Assembly: GCF_000505665.1 (NCBI RefSeq)
Contig: NC_023033.1
Span: forward strand, 62,001-126,000
Length of the DNA stretch: 64,000 nucleotides
Source: Thermosynechococcus sp. NK55a
GTDB taxonomy: Bacteria > Cyanobacteriota > Cyanobacteriia > Thermosynechococcales > Thermosynechococcaceae
Direction: 5' to 3'
Shown: positions 10,179-19,694 of the stretch, piece after piece
Layout of the letters: each line of letters opens with the position of its first letter
Position numbering within the stretch: the stretch's first letter is position 1
The notes under the pieces: generated by a model
Told to the model about the DNA's origin: nothing
What the model saw: the letters and a program-made list of their open reading frames with translations, nothing else
The model's database searches: none
Program-made: the position numbers and the translations under genes

Positions 10179-10709
10179 TTAGAGTCCCCAGCGAGCACTG
10201 CGTAAAATGGCAAGGGGATCTAAAAGCTTCACAATGTCCTGTTGCTCCGCATCAAAGACCCACTCGCCCCGTACAAAGGGAGCCATCTGATCGCTGACAT
10301 GGGTAGCGGGCCTGATGGTGTCATTGTTGAGCCACTCCATACCCCGCACCTGATGAACTGCTAGCCCCACCATTAACTCATCATCCTCAATGGCAATAAT
10401 CGATAGCTCAGAGCGATCGGTATTCAAGGGGGTGTCGTTCCCCAGAAACTTACCCGTATCCGCTACCCAAATTACCTGGCCCCGCAAGTTCAAAATCCCC
10501 AGTAGGAGATTGGAGGTATTGGGCACTGGGGTAATGCGATCGGGGCTCACGGCTACGACTTCGCGCACCCCAATAGCCGGTAGCGCCAAGGTATCACCGC
10601 TAGGGATCGTAAAGAGAATATGTAAATCTCCCTCGGGGGTTCTGAGGTCATCGATACGGTCACTGTCGATGGGGGCATTGGTGGCGAGTAGGTCTGAGCT
10701 GCTAAACAT
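10179..10709 (-). CDS. pilI: CheW-like adaptor of the Pil/Tax3 system
   Basis: Single CheW domain of 176 residues, with the features of the fold visible: the opening strand (HILFTIPSGDTLALPA), the central VPNTSNLLLGILNLRGQVI segment typical of CheW, and the closing EWVFDAEQQDIVKLLD region. CheW proteins bridge methyl-accepting receptors to the CheA kinase at the membrane. The gene lies between the CheY-like gene (5-base gap upstream) and the receptor gene (about 220 bases downstream), the order found in cyanobacterial pil/tax3 operons. That gap holds an AT-rich stretch and no further gene that I can support. Confidence 0.9.
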   Translation of the reverse strand: MFSSSDLLATNAPIDSDRIDDLRTPEGDLHILFTIPSGDTLALPAIGVREVVAVSPDRITPVPNTSNLLLGILNLRGQVIWVADTGKFLGNDTPLNTDRSELSIIAIEDDELMVGLAVHQVRGMEWLNNDTIRPATHVSDQMAPFVRGEWVFDAEQQDIVKLLDPLAILRSARWGL

Positions 10710-10714
10710 CTTTT

Positions 10715-11080
10715 CTAGCCTCGCAAGAGTTGCTTGATGGTGCCAACGAGTTCTTTGGGATCAAAGGGCTTCGTAATGTACGCATCTGCCCCCTGTTTCA
10801 TGCCCCAATAGCGATCAAACTCCTCACCTTTGGAGCTACACATAACCACGGGAATTGATTGGGTGCGGGGGTCGGACTTAATTTGGCGGCAGACTTCATA
10901 CCCATTCATACGGGGCATGACAATATCGAGGACAACCACATCTGGGGTGCTCTGCTGCAATTGCTCCATTGCCTCCACACCATCGCTGGCAACCGTTACG
11001 TCAAAGCCTGTTTTTGCCAGCAATTCGCTAATCATTTCCCGCTGGGGTGGACTATCTTCGACAACTAAGACTTTGGTCAT
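10715..11080 (-). CDS. pilH: CheY-like response regulator of the Pil/Tax3 system
   Basis: Stand-alone receiver domain of 121 residues with no output domain. The acidic pair near residues 8-9 (VVEDS), phospho-acceptor Asp in VVVLDIVMPRMNGYE (about residue 52), the Ser of VVMCSS, and the conserved Lys of ITKPFDPKEL are all present, so it should be phosphorylated by the CheA kinase of this operon. By analogy with PilH and TaxY3 it would tune pilus motor activity or drain phosphate from the kinase. It is followed after 5 bases by the CheW gene and preceded by the PatA-type regulator gene. Confidence 0.9.
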   Translation of the reverse strand: MTKVLVVEDSPPQREMISELLAKTGFDVTVASDGVEAMEQLQQSTPDVVVLDIVMPRMNGYEVCRQIKSDPRTQSIPVVMCSSKGEEFDRYWGMKQGADAYITKPFDPKELVGTIKQLLRG

Positions 11081-11167
11081 AGGGGGTTACACGTAAGAAT
11101 TAAGGTTTTGCTTTATATTCTAAAAGCCCAAGAGTATGACAGCTTCATCACAGTTAACCTGGGGAGG

Positions 11168-12358
11168 TTAATGGGACGTCTCGAGACCTGACTTTGGTTC
11201 TAGCACGTCGCTAAAGAACTCGTCTGTTAAGGAGGTTACAGGCGGGGCTGCGCCAATGTAATGATGCGTAATTGTTAATAATTCTTGGGTTGAAAAGGGC
11301 TTACTGAGGTAATCAGTGGCACCAGCCACCTTGGCTCGCAGGCGATCGCTCCAACCAACGAGGCTAGTCAGCATAATAATCGGCGTATAGCGGAAGCGAG
11401 GCGTGTGCCGCAGGAGGGTGCAAAATTCGTAGCCATCCAATTCGGGCATGGCAATATCCAGGAAAATCAGATCGGGGTTGAGTTGGAAAATGAGACTCAA
11501 GGCGGTCAGTGGGTGGGCGATCGCTGTGGCTTCATAACCTGCGGCCTGCAGAGTAGACTCAACCACTTGACGCACAGTGGCGGCATCATCCACACACACG
11601 ACCCGGGGCGATCGCCGCCAAGAAAGGGGTGGAAATGTACGGGTGTGGCCATTGGTTCCCCAAGAACTGACTTGTAAGTACCCTTTATGAAGATAGGGCA
11701 GCAGGAGTTTGCCCACAGTCACGCCATCTCGTCCCAGTTGTCGACTCAGGCGGCGCAAGGTGATGGGCGCGCGCACAAAGGGCTCCAGTTGACGAAACCA
11801 CTGATCCGCTGGATCGTTGCCCGTGGGTTTAATATCCGTCAGTTCAAGGGATTGATCCAAGGAACGCAATTCTGGATGCAGTTTTTTCCATTCCTGCAGA
11901 TGACTCAGGCTGTCATTGAGTAGCGCCGTTAGGGAGAGATGGTGCCATTGGGGAGTGAGGGGACTCGCACTATAAAACTTAAACCAAGCGCGATTGAGGC
12001 TAACAACGTCAAAGAGACTCTCCCGCAGCAGCGCCCGCCACACGCTATGGATTTGATTGAGCTTGCAATAATCAAGGAGCCACCACAGGCATTCGTATTC
12101 CACCCAACTGGCACCGGCTTTGCTTTCGATGAAGCTATCGGGACTTGGCCAAGGAATGTCCTGTCCATAGAGCAGATCCTGCAACCGCTCTAAACTGTGG
12201 CTGTGGCGATCAGCAATGTAAACCAAATAACCATGATTCAAAAACAGAAGCCACGTACGACCGGCATCATCTTCGATGTACAGTTCCCCAGTGCGCTGGC
12301 CAAGGGCAAGGGTTTGGCACAGCGTGTAGATATCCGTATCGTTGAGGCATCCTTCCAT
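11168..12358 (-). CDS. pilG: PatA-type response regulator (PATAN domain plus receiver), PilG-like
   Basis: Two-part regulator: an N-terminal PATAN/DUF4388-like region that opens with the sequence TLALGQRTGELYIED, a central helical part, and a C-terminal receiver with acceptor Asp in DLIFLDIAMPELDGYE and Lys in YLSKPFSTQELL. PatA-family regulators head the pil/tax3 and pix operons of cyanobacteria and control pilus-driven motility and phototaxis. The ATG at 12358 is preferred. An in-frame TTG at 12409 would add 17 residues lacking family character, and a TATAAT-like sequence falls inside that extension. The gene follows the MerR-like regulator gene in the same direction, about 70 bases downstream. 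Confidence 0.85.
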   Translation of the reverse strand: MEGCLNDTDIYTLCQTLALGQRTGELYIEDDAGRTWLLFLNHGYLVYIADRHSHSLERLQDLLYGQDIPWPSPDSFIESKAGASWVEYECLWWLLDYCKLNQIHSVWRALLRESLFDVVSLNRAWFKFYSASPLTPQWHHLSLTALLNDSLSHLQEWKKLHPELRSLDQSLELTDIKPTGNDPADQWFRQLEPFVRAPITLRRLSRQLGRDGVTVGKLLLPYLHKGYLQVSSWGTNGHTRTFPPLSWRRSPRVVCVDDAATVRQVVESTLQAAGYEATAIAHPLTALSLIFQLNPDLIFLDIAMPELDGYEFCTLLRHTPRFRYTPIIMLTSLVGWSDRLRAKVAGATDYLSKPFSTQELLTITHHYIGAAPPVTSLTDEFFSDVLEPKSGLETSH

Positions 12359-12428
12359 GGCGTTATTATAGCGATCGCCGGTGAGCTGACCGCGACACAG
12401 GATATTCAATCTCGGTTGGCGCTCTCCA

Positions 12429-13064
12429 TTAGCGTTGGGTATAGCTAGAGAGCAATTGCACCAGTTGTTTTACCAGGGCTTCCTGATCGCGATTGATTTG
12501 GGGAAAGTTAAAGTCATCGCGAATATGAACTTCAAAGCCGGGCGCCACCTCAATGCGCTTCCAAGACTCCGGTTGCGGCGAATGACTTGAGGGCGGCACC
12601 TCGCGACGGCTGATAGTGGGACTGACGCGCATGGGCTCCCCATAGCGATGCTCGGAGCGCTCCTGTACCTGCTGCAAAAAGGCCAAAGCTGGGTTGATTG
12701 GGGGTGGATTCAATTGAAGATGCACCCCCTGCTCAAGGAGGGCCCGCAGTTCTGGGGTGCTCATGCGATACACCAGTTTGTAAATGGCACCTGCGGTATA
12801 GCCCTCCATCAACAGCCGCCGCACCACCAGCAACTGCACAAGGTGGCGATAGCCGTAGCGACCTTCGCGGCCAATGCGAGCGGGGCGGTCAATCAATTTA
12901 CAGGAGGTGTAATGGCGCACCAGCCGCGGGTTGACCTCTTCCAAAACACGGTTTTTGGAGTCCTCCTGGGGGAGGTGCTGGGGCAAAAGTTCGTTGGCGA
13001 TTTCCACCAACTCATCTAATGACCATTGGTCCTGAACATGAACGAAGTCTTGAATTGTTGCCAT
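12429..13064 (-). CDS. MerR-like winged-helix transcriptional regulator
   Basis: Protein of 211 residues from the ATG at 13064; an upstream in-frame TTG would add only five residues. Residues about 50-110 match a MerR-type DNA-binding domain (NPRLVRHYTSCKLIDRP, then GRYGYRHLVQLLVVRRLLMEGY), which is the helix-turn-helix and wing with the usual Arg/Tyr pattern. The remainder is Pro-rich and has no ligand-binding domain that I recognise. It is the first gene of the chemotaxis block and lies about 70 bases before pilG in the same direction, so it may regulate that operon. A 31-base inverted repeat with arms ATGATAC/GTATCAT lies 99-129 bases upstream of its start and is a candidate operator. The link to the operon is inferred. 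Confidence 0.75.
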   Translation of the reverse strand: MATIQDFVHVQDQWSLDELVEIANELLPQHLPQEDSKNRVLEEVNPRLVRHYTSCKLIDRPARIGREGRYGYRHLVQLLVVRRLLMEGYTAGAIYKLVYRMSTPELRALLEQGVHLQLNPPPINPALAFLQQVQERSEHRYGEPMRVSPTISRREVPPSSHSPQPESWKRIEVAPGFEVHIRDDFNFPQINRDQEALVKQLVQLLSSYTQR

Positions 13065-13162
13065 GATGAAAAAGCTCAACTTTTTTTGAACAAAAACAGA
13101 AGGTCAGGGGGGCCCAAAGCCTGAGTTAAAGGGAGCAACGTTCCTAGGATAGAAGTGAAACT

Positions 13163-13193
13163 ATGATACCGTATTTTATTGATTGTGTATCAT
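13163..13193. promoter_or_regulatory. inverted repeat, candidate operator upstream of the MerR-like gene
   Basis: Perfect 7-base arms ATGATAC and GTATCAT separated by 17 bases, in an AT-rich stretch about 100 bases upstream of the regulator start. This suits a dimeric regulator, but binding is inference. Confidence 0.4.
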
Positions 13194-13380
13194 TTTGGCG
13201 CTCAATTTACAATTTAGTCGAGCGATCCCCGGGAACACCAACACTCCATCACCTAGGGGTACGCAGAATTCAACATCGGGCAAGCCCCGATTGTGATGCC
13301 AAAACAATTTATTTGATGCTAGCATACAGCGTTTAGTGTTGAGTGAAGTTCTCCCAAGAATTACTGGGATTTTTGTGCTA
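13194..13380. other. intergenic region with no supported gene
   Basis: Together with the preceding 130 bases this makes about 315 bases between the MerR-like gene and the aroA stop. A 70-codon frame exists on the minus strand, but it has no family resemblance or ribosome-binding site, so I call no gene. Confidence 0.6.
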
Positions 13381-14703
13381 TCAAGCAATTTGTTGCAGAG
13401 TTGTTACAAATTCTGGATAGGAGACCGCTGCTGCACTGGCGTTGTGAATTTCACTGGTTCCCTTGGCATTGAGGGCAGCGATCGCCAGACTCATGGCCAT
13501 CCGATGATCGCCGTAGGTTTCCAGATGGCTGCCCTGCAAGGGCACGCCCCCTTGAATATCGAGGCCATCCCTGAGTTCAGTGACCTTAGCGCCCATTTTT
13601 TGCAATTCTGTGGCCACGGCCTTGAGGCGATCGCTCTCCTTCACCCGCAGTTCTGCCGCATCGCGAATTTCAGTGACCCCCTCTGCAAAAGCAGCAGCCA
13701 CAGCCACAATGGGAATCTCATCAATCACGCGGGGAATCAATTCACCGCCAATATGGGTGCCCTTCAGCCTCGCCGATCGCACCCGCAGATCTGCCACCGG
13801 TTCTCCCGTAACCAGCCGCTCATTTTCAAGGGTAATCTCTGCCCCCATTGCCCAAAGAACATCGAGAATGCCGGTGCGGGTGGGGTTGACCCCCACATTG
13901 GTCAGCAGCAATTCTGAATCAGGAATAATAGAGGCTGCCACCAACCAAAAGGCAGCTGAACTGATGTCCCCGGGGACAATGACCTTCTGACCCTTTAGGA
14001 CCGCCGGCCCTGCCAAACTGACTGTACAGGTGGCCTCATCCACGCTCAAACGGGCACCAAAGGCCTGAAGCATCCGTTCACTGTGATCTCGGGAGCGGTG
14101 GGGTTCGCGAATAATGGTGGTGCCTTCGGTGTGGAGGGCGGCCAGCAATAGCGCTGATTTTACCTGAGCGGAGGCAATGGGACTGTAGTAGGTGATGGGC
14201 TCTAGGGGCTGTCCCAAAACGGCCAAGGGGGCACGACTGTGGTGTTGACGGCCCCAAATCTGGGCACCCATCTGTAGGAGGGGTGTGACGACCCGGGCCA
14301 TAGGGCGCGATCGCAGGGAAGCATCCCCAGTCATCGTAAAAAAGCGACCCGTTTGCGCTGCCAATACCCCCAACAATAGCCGCATCGTTGTACCGGAGTT
14401 GCCGGCATTCATCACATCCACCGGCTCCTGAAGGCGGCCAATGCCCAAGCCTTGCACCGTTACTGCTGTGGCATTGAGATCCGAAATCTCCACACCAAGG
14501 GCACGGAAACAGGAGGCAGTACTACAGATATCCTCACCCACGAGCAATCCTTCGATATGGGTGGTGCCCTCTGCTATGGCCCCCAACATCAGGGCCCGGT
14601 GGGAAATGGACTTATCCCCCGGTACTTGGAGGGTACCCCGCAGGGGATGGCCATCGGCCTGAATCTGCCAAGTGTCGTCGGATGCAATCTGAATAACCGC
14701 CAT
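13381..14703 (-). CDS. aroA: 3-phosphoshikimate 1-carboxyvinyltransferase (EPSP synthase)
   Basis: Sixth step of the shikimate pathway: transfers enolpyruvate from PEP to shikimate 3-phosphate, in the cytosol. At 440 residues it is full length. Recognisable segments are the N-terminal [19 protein letters not shown] substrate loop, [14 protein letters not shown], the [13 protein letters not shown] helix, and the C-terminal [14 protein letters not shown] and [13 protein letters not shown] motifs with the expected basic residues. It lies 48 bases downstream of a TIGR04376-type gene in the same direction, so it may share a transcript with the two envelope-like or hypothetical genes upstream, although no functional link is apparent. 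Confidence 0.97.
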   Translation of the reverse strand: MAVIQIASDDTWQIQADGHPLRGTLQVPGDKSISHRALMLGAIAEGTTHIEGLLVGEDICSTASCFRALGVEISDLNATAVTVQGLGIGRLQEPVDVMNAGNSGTTMRLLLGVLAAQTGRFFTMTGDASLRSRPMARVVTPLLQMGAQIWGRQHHSRAPLAVLGQPLEPITYYSPIASAQVKSALLLAALHTEGTTIIREPHRSRDHSERMLQAFGARLSVDEATCTVSLAGPAVLKGQKVIVPGDISSAAFWLVAASIIPDSELLLTNVGVNPTRTGILDVLWAMGAEITLENERLVTGEPVADLRVRSARLKGTHIGGELIPRVIDEIPIVAVAAAFAEGVTEIRDAAELRVKESDRLKAVATELQKMGAKVTELRDGLDIQGGVPLQGSHLETYGDHRMAMSLAIAALNAKGTSEIHNASAAAVSYPEFVTTLQQIA

Positions 14704-14751
14704 GGGACATTTGGATAAAACCGCGTTCTCGATTGTCCCACGTCTGTTGCC

Positions 14752-15288
14752 CTATAACCCCATGGAGCGTTTCAGTTCCTCAAGGGCAGTTTGCAATTCC
14801 AGACGGCGAAACTCAGCTTCAATTGGATCATTGAGGTCACTGCTGATGCGCGGCGGGGGTGGGGGCGGGGGCGCACTGGCGGCAGGAACGCGGTGCATCA
14901 CTTCCTGACGGCGATCGCGAATCTTGTGCAAAAGCTGCTGGGTAACGGAAATTTGATTGAGGGCATCGAGACGCTGGGTCCACAATTGCTCTCCGCGGCG
15001 GCGTAATTCAGCCTCCCGCTGCTGTGCCAATGCCACAAGGTCGGGGCGCTGAGCGGCCATCGCCGTTTGGATGCGATCGCGCCAGCGGCGAATTTCGGAA
15101 ACAAGGCCTAAAATCTGCTGTTCACAGGTATTGACTTCCTGTTGCAACCGTAACAGGCGCTCTTGGGTTTGCCGTTCTTGATCTTCTAGCTCAAGGAGCA
15201 GCAGATTAAGTTCAAGCTCAGGGTTGGCACGGATAAAGTCCTCGAGTTTTTGCTCTAGGAATGCATTTAGGTCCCGAAAAAAGCTCAT
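14752..15288 (-). CDS. TIGR04376-type coiled-coil hypothetical protein
   Basis: Protein of 178 residues starting MSFFRDLNAFLEQ. The ATG at 15288 follows GGAAGGGG at ideal distance; a longer frame to 15417 would overlap the upstream gene and is rejected. Most of it is a long charged coiled coil rich in Glu, Gln, Arg and Leu (about residues 20-130), followed by a run of nine prolines and a short helical tail. It resembles the cyanobacterial hypothetical family TIGR04376, whose function I do not know. It begins 13 bases after the upstream GspC/PilP-like gene. Co-transcription suggests a shared envelope or scaffold role, which is inference. Confidence 0.75.
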   Translation of the reverse strand: MSFFRDLNAFLEQKLEDFIRANPELELNLLLLELEDQERQTQERLLRLQQEVNTCEQQILGLVSEIRRWRDRIQTAMAAQRPDLVALAQQREAELRRRGEQLWTQRLDALNQISVTQQLLHKIRDRRQEVMHRVPAASAPPPPPPPRISSDLNDPIEAEFRRLELQTALEELKRSMGL

Positions 15289-15301
15289 GGGTGCCCCTTC
15301 C

Positions 15302-16126
15302 CTAAAAACTTTGGCCAACAGTGAGGGAGCGCACTTCCCCTTGACGTCGTAGCACCGCCCGCTGATTTTGAATCTGCACCAGTTGCCAGCCGTCGTTGCC
15401 AATGGTGTCGCCCACACTCAAGCGCAGCGTTTGGCCATTGCTTTGAAAAAGCGCCACCGAGCGATCGCCCAGTTCGAGGATGCCCACTAGGGTATGTTGG
15501 GGGGGAGCAGGCGGCGGGGGGGACGGCGCCGGTGCTGGCGCTGTTACCGTGGGTAAATTGGGCAGTGGGACCGCCGGCGGGCTGGGGGCTTGGTAAACGG
15601 GAACGTAGATGCGCTCAACGGTTGGGGCAGAGGCTGTGGGGCTGGGCATGGAATTGCTGGCGATCGCGGGGGGTGAAGGGGTTGGGGTGGCGACCTGTTG
15701 GCTAAGGAGTTGCAGGGAGGTTTGCAGATACTCAGCAAAGGCCATGTCGGCGGGGCTAGTGCTTGTGGTCACCGCAGCGTCAGGGGCAACTGCAACCGGC
15801 TGGCGATTCAGGCTGATCCAGAGGCCAACCCCCAGTACAAAGGAGGCAATGCCTACCCCCATCAAAAAGCGATCGCCCCAAGAAAATGTTTGCTGCGGCT
15901 CTGGACAGTGCAGCCAGCGAGAAGGTTCCGAAGGAGGAGTGGTGGGTTCAAAAGGGACGGGGAGGGAAGGCTTAGGCTCTAAAACCGCTGCTAGGGATTC
16001 TGGCTCATTGGGGTTGGCCTCCACAGTGGCAAAGACTTCATCTAGCAAGCGATTGGCTTGGACATCTGTCAGACAGGTTTCTCTGATGTAGGGCTCTGTC
16101 CGCTTCGGATGATTGCTCTGTGTCAT
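15302..16126 (-). CDS. single-pass membrane protein with GspC/PilP-like C-terminal domain
   Basis: Protein of about 274 residues from the ATG at 16126, which is preceded by GTGAGG. Layout: a cytoplasmic acidic region (about 1-80), one membrane segment (about 83-103, FLMGVGIASFVLGVGLWI), a Pro/Ala/Ser-rich linker containing two Pro-rich tracts, then a compact beta-rich C-terminal domain of about 65 residues (LVGILELGDRSVALFQ, then SVGDTIGNDGWQLVQI). The last part resembles the periplasmic homology region of GspC and PilP, alignment proteins of type II secretion and type IV pili. That assignment is by pattern only. It is first in a run with the TIGR04376-type gene and aroA. Confidence 0.6.
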   Translation of the reverse strand: MTQSNHPKRTEPYIRETCLTDVQANRLLDEVFATVEANPNEPESLAAVLEPKPSLPVPFEPTTPPSEPSRWLHCPEPQQTFSWGDRFLMGVGIASFVLGVGLWISLNRQPVAVAPDAAVTTSTSPADMAFAEYLQTSLQLLSQQVATPTPSPPAIASNSMPSPTASAPTVERIYVPVYQAPSPPAVPLPNLPTVTAPAPAPSPPPPAPPQHTLVGILELGDRSVALFQSNGQTLRLSVGDTIGNDGWQLVQIQNQRAVLRRQGEVRSLTVGQSF

Positions 16127-16199
16127 CGCCCATGCCTCACAATGATCACCAAAAACGCCCAACCTTGCCCATTTTGCCTACGATGGATGACTAGATTCT

Positions 16200-17216
16200 A
16201 TGCAATCCCTATCCTATTGGCCACCCCTGCCGCTGCACTCTGGCGTGATCCACACCGTTTTTACCGCCTATGTTCAACGCTGGGGATGCCTCTACCCTTG
16301 GCAACCACAAACTAGTCATGTTTTCCATGGAGCTGAGGGCGTGCCCCTGTACGGTGAGGGGTATCGGGTTGGCCAAGCCCGCGGCACCATCATTGCCACC
16401 TACGGCATTACGGGTGATCTCAAGAATCAATGGTACTTGCATACCCTTGCCCATTGGGCGATTGCCCGCGGCTTTGATGTCCTCCTTTTCGATTGGCGTG
16501 CCCATGGGCGCAGCGCAGAACTGTCCCCCGTGTTAACCAGTGATGGTCTCTATGAAGGACAAGACTTTGTGGCGATCGCCCAGCAGTGTCAAGCCCTCGG
16601 CTATACCCCTCCCTATTGGTTGGTTGGCTATTCCTTGGGGGGGCAGTTAGCCCTTTGGGGTGCCTGGTATGCCCAACAGCAAGGGAAAACAGAGATTGGG
16701 GGGGCTGCGGTCATCTGCCCCAACCTTGACTCCAATCGTTCCCTTGCCTACCTAGGCCAGACTTTTTGGGGACGGCAATTTGAAGGCGCCATCAGTCGTC
16801 AACTCCAACACTTGGCTCGCCACCTTCATCGCCTTTATCCTCAGATCTTTGATCTCAACACTGTTGCCAAGATTGACACTATTGCCGGTTTTGACGCCGC
16901 CCTCGTCATTGACCGCCTTGGCTTTAGCAGTGTGGCCGAGTATTACGCTGCCAGCAGTCCCTTGCCGCTGCTGCCCCAATTGACAATACCCCTATGGATT
17001 CTCTATGCCGCCGATGATCCCCTATTTGATCCCTGTCTTGTGCCCGAACTGCTCACTATTGCCGAGGGGAATCCTGCCCTTACCCTGCTGCTGACCGAAC
17101 AGGGGGGTCACGTGGGTTTTACCAGCGATCGCAAGTGCCAACGCCTTTGGGGTGATCCAGACTACTGCTGGGGTATCCATCGACTCTTAGATTGGCTTGA
17201 GCAGCGAGCTGGATAA
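16200..17216 (+). CDS. YheT-type alpha/beta hydrolase
   Basis: Alpha/beta-fold hydrolase of 338 residues, similar to the YheT/UPF0017 family. The nucleophile elbow GYSLGG (Ser near residue 148), the acid in YAADDPLFDP and the His of QGGHVGF form a complete catalytic triad. The oxyanion-side TYGITGDLKNQW segment and the LLFDWRAHGRS strand fit the family. Substrates are probably esters or thioesters, but none can be named from sequence. It is divergent from the GspC/PilP-like gene and stands alone. tRNA-Cys lies just downstream on the other strand. Confidence 0.85.
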   Translation: MQSLSYWPPLPLHSGVIHTVFTAYVQRWGCLYPWQPQTSHVFHGAEGVPLYGEGYRVGQARGTIIATYGITGDLKNQWYLHTLAHWAIARGFDVLLFDWRAHGRSAELSPVLTSDGLYEGQDFVAIAQQCQALGYTPPYWLVGYSLGGQLALWGAWYAQQQGKTEIGGAAVICPNLDSNRSLAYLGQTFWGRQFEGAISRQLQHLARHLHRLYPQIFDLNTVAKIDTIAGFDAALVIDRLGFSSVAEYYAASSPLPLLPQLTIPLWILYAADDPLFDPCLVPELLTIAEGNPALTLLLTEQGGHVGFTSDRKCQRLWGDPDYCWGIHRLLDWLEQRAG

Positions 17217-17232
17217 GCGATGGAATGGTGAA

Positions 17233-17303
<71 letters not shown>

Positions 17304-17340
17304 CTATTTGGCAACTTCTCATTATAGCCGATAGGCAATC

Positions 17341-19275
17341 CTATCCTTGCTTGTTTTGCCGCGATTGCTCAAGGTAATGCTGAATGGCTTCACGGGTCAC
17401 CGCCGCTAGGGACCTGCCCTGTGCTGCTGCCAATTCCTTGAGTTGTTGGTATTGATCAGCCCGCACATCCACGCGATAGCGCTTCGTTGTGGCAGTGGGC
17501 ACGTAATTTGCTGCAAACTGTCGCAAGGCTGCAAAACCAACCCGATGGCAAAAATCACCAAAGGATTCTCCCCGCTGCCGGCGATCGCGATAAAAGACCA
17601 GCAATGGCTCTAGGGCCGTTTCCAGTTCGGCAATAGGCAACCGCTCAATGTAGACCGCTGCCAAGCGGGTTTGATCGGGACTTCCCCCCAACCAAGTTTG
17701 ATAGGCGCCGGGCACAATGCCGACAAAGCCCAATTCCGCCAAGTAGGGACGGGCACAGCCATTGGGACACCCTGTCATCCGAATCACAAAATGTTCGTCC
17801 TTCAGTCCCAGCCGATCCATGAGGCGACGAATCCGCTCCAGTACCCCCGGAATTGCCCGCTCCGACTCGGTAATGGCCAAGCCACAGGTGGGCAATGCTG
17901 GACAGGCCATGCTATAGCGTTGGAGGGGATCAATGGCCCTGACATCCTGAACGCCGTGCTCCTCAAGGAGGTGCTGAATCGCAGCCTGCTGATCGGGAGA
18001 GACATCGCACAGGAGCAGATTTTGGTGGGGCGTCACCCGCAGGGGGAGATGAAAGTCCTCAACGATTTTCTTGAGGGCCGACTTGAGTCTGAAGTTGCCC
18101 TGATCTAGGATGCGGCCATTGGCAATGGACAAGCCATAGAAGAATTTGCCATCCCCTTGGGGGTGCCAGCCCAAAAAGTCCTGATAGCGCCACGGCGGCA
18201 GCGGGCGAAAGGGTTCGAGGGGTTTGCCAAAGTATTCCTCCACTTTGGCCTTGAATTTTTCGACCCCCCAGTCGTGGATCAGATATTTCAAACGGGCGTG
18301 GCGCCGATTATAGCGATCGCCATAGTCCCGCTGGGTCGCCACGATCGCCTTCACAGCCTCATAGACATCTGCTGCTGGCACAAAGCCAATTTCATCGGCC
18401 ATGCGGGCAAAGGTTTCTTCCTTGTTGTGGGTGCGGCCCAAGCCACCACCGGCATAGATATTGAACCCCTCAAGATGGCCTTGGGAATCTGTAATCACCA
18501 CCAGGGTCAAATCTTGGGAGAAAAGATCCACAGAATTATCCCCCGGCACCGTGACGCAGCACTTAAACTTGCGGGGCATATAGTGATCGCCGTAGATTGG
18601 CTCTTCGTTATTCGGGAAAATGGTGCCATGGCCATTGCGCTGCCGTGCTGCCTTGACATCGGGGTGCTCTTCGGCGGAGATTACCTTTTCGCCATCGAGC
18701 CAAATCTCGTAGTAGGCACCCGTTTGGGGTGTTAGGAGATCGGCAATGCGGTGGGCATACTCATAGGCAAGGATATATTCTGGGCGATCGCGAAAGGGGG
18801 CGGGGGGCGCCATGACATTGCGGTTCACATCACCGCAGGCTCCCAAGGTCGATCCCATGCTGCGGACAATGGCAGCGATCGCTGCTTTTAAATTCTTCTT
18901 GAGAATGCCATGCAGCTGAAATCCCTGCCGTGTTGTGGCTCGCAGCGTGCGGTTGCCATACTCATCTGCCAAGCGATCCAAGGTTAAATAGAGCTGCGGC
19001 GGAATATAGCCCGCTGGACTGCGGGTGCGCAGCATGAACTGGTAGTCTTTTTCCTGCCCTTTGACGCGGTTATCGCGATTGTCCTGCTGATAGGAGCCAT
19101 GGAACTTGAGGATCTGCACACCCTCTTCACTAAAACGATTCGTTGGTTCTAGTAATTCTGTGGCAACAGGTTCTCGCAGATGTTGGCTCTGTTCCTTGAG
19201 AGTCTCAATTTTTGAGCGTTTCAGTGTGGCATTGGCAGAGGGGGGCGAAGCAACCATAGTATTTTTGTCTTCCAA
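17341..19275 (-). CDS. sir: ferredoxin-sulfite reductase with C-terminal ribbon-helix-helix tail
   Basis: Assimilatory sulfite reductase: six-electron reduction of sulfite to sulfide using reduced ferredoxin, with siroheme and a 4Fe-4S cluster. The duplicated ferredoxin-like and siroheme-binding halves are recognisable ([26 protein letters not shown]). The cluster and siroheme ligands appear as CPALPTC and GCPNGC near residues 475-525. At 644 residues it is slightly longer than typical cyanobacterial enzymes. The last 47 residues look like a CopG/Arc-type ribbon-helix-helix unit: a strand ([10 protein letters not shown]), a helix with GRSLAAV, and a second helix ([12 protein letters not shown]). 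The start may be Met1 or Met7. It lies next to tRNA-Cys, with no other sulfur genes nearby. Confidence 0.95.
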   Translation of the reverse strand: MEDKNTMVASPPSANATLKRSKIETLKEQSQHLREPVATELLEPTNRFSEEGVQILKFHGSYQQDNRDNRVKGQEKDYQFMLRTRSPAGYIPPQLYLTLDRLADEYGNRTLRATTRQGFQLHGILKKNLKAAIAAIVRSMGSTLGACGDVNRNVMAPPAPFRDRPEYILAYEYAHRIADLLTPQTGAYYEIWLDGEKVISAEEHPDVKAARQRNGHGTIFPNNEEPIYGDHYMPRKFKCCVTVPGDNSVDLFSQDLTLVVITDSQGHLEGFNIYAGGGLGRTHNKEETFARMADEIGFVPAADVYEAVKAIVATQRDYGDRYNRRHARLKYLIHDWGVEKFKAKVEEYFGKPLEPFRPLPPWRYQDFLGWHPQGDGKFFYGLSIANGRILDQGNFRLKSALKKIVEDFHLPLRVTPHQNLLLCDVSPDQQAAIQHLLEEHGVQDVRAIDPLQRYSMACPALPTCGLAITESERAIPGVLERIRRLMDRLGLKDEHFVIRMTGCPNGCARPYLAELGFVGIVPGAYQTWLGGSPDQTRLAAVYIERLPIAELETALEPLLVFYRDRRQRGESFGDFCHRVGFAALRQFAANYVPTATTKRYRVDVRADQYQQLKELAAAQGRSLAAVTREAIQHYLEQSRQNKQG

Positions 19276-19366
19276 CAGGCGAAGGTAACCAAAATGACGA
19301 CAGCTAAAAGTCCCTAATCTTGATCGGGAAAGTGAGCTATCTCATTTTAGCGAACCTGTGGAATGA

Positions 19367-19537
19367 TTAACAGGAGGGTTCTTCCTTGGAGGCACAGTCC
19401 TTTTGCCAGCAGCGTTCGAGGTAAGCATTGTAATACTGCCGCCAGAACCGCTTGGGATTCAGGGTAAAGCCCGGACTAAATAGCCGTTGGTTCAAATACT
19501 GCCAGAGGGGAAAGGCAAGGACACAACGCGTAGCCAT
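19367..19537 (-). CDS. small aromatic- and Cys-rich hypothetical protein, 56 residues
   Basis: An uninterrupted 56-codon frame beginning MATRCVLAFPLWQYL and ending EEPSC. It contains an aromatic stretch (FWRQYYNAYLERCWQKD) with strongly protein-like composition, three cysteines and no membrane segment. It sits between sir and crtQ on the sir strand. No strong ribosome-binding site is visible before the ATG, and I cannot name a family. It could be a genuine small cyanobacterial protein or a chance frame; the aromatic pattern and compact fit favour a gene. Confidence 0.5.
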   Translation of the reverse strand: MATRCVLAFPLWQYLNQRLFSPGFTLNPKRFWRQYYNAYLERCWQKDCASKEEPSC

Positions 19538-19694
19538 AAGCACACCGTGAGCGTGAGCGATTCAAAAACTTCAACTTACCTCGATCATAGACGAGGGTTC
19601 TGGGGGGCAAGGGTCTCTGCCAAGTTTCTTAACGCGCGGGAAAGCGCTCGAGAGCGAAAAATGTTAAAATCTGTAAAGTTTTCTGGGATCGCCG

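Noticed and set aside
13176-13388. 70-codon minus-strand frame between the MerR-like gene and aroA
   Set aside because: No ribosome-binding site, overlaps the aroA stop region, and no protein-like pattern.
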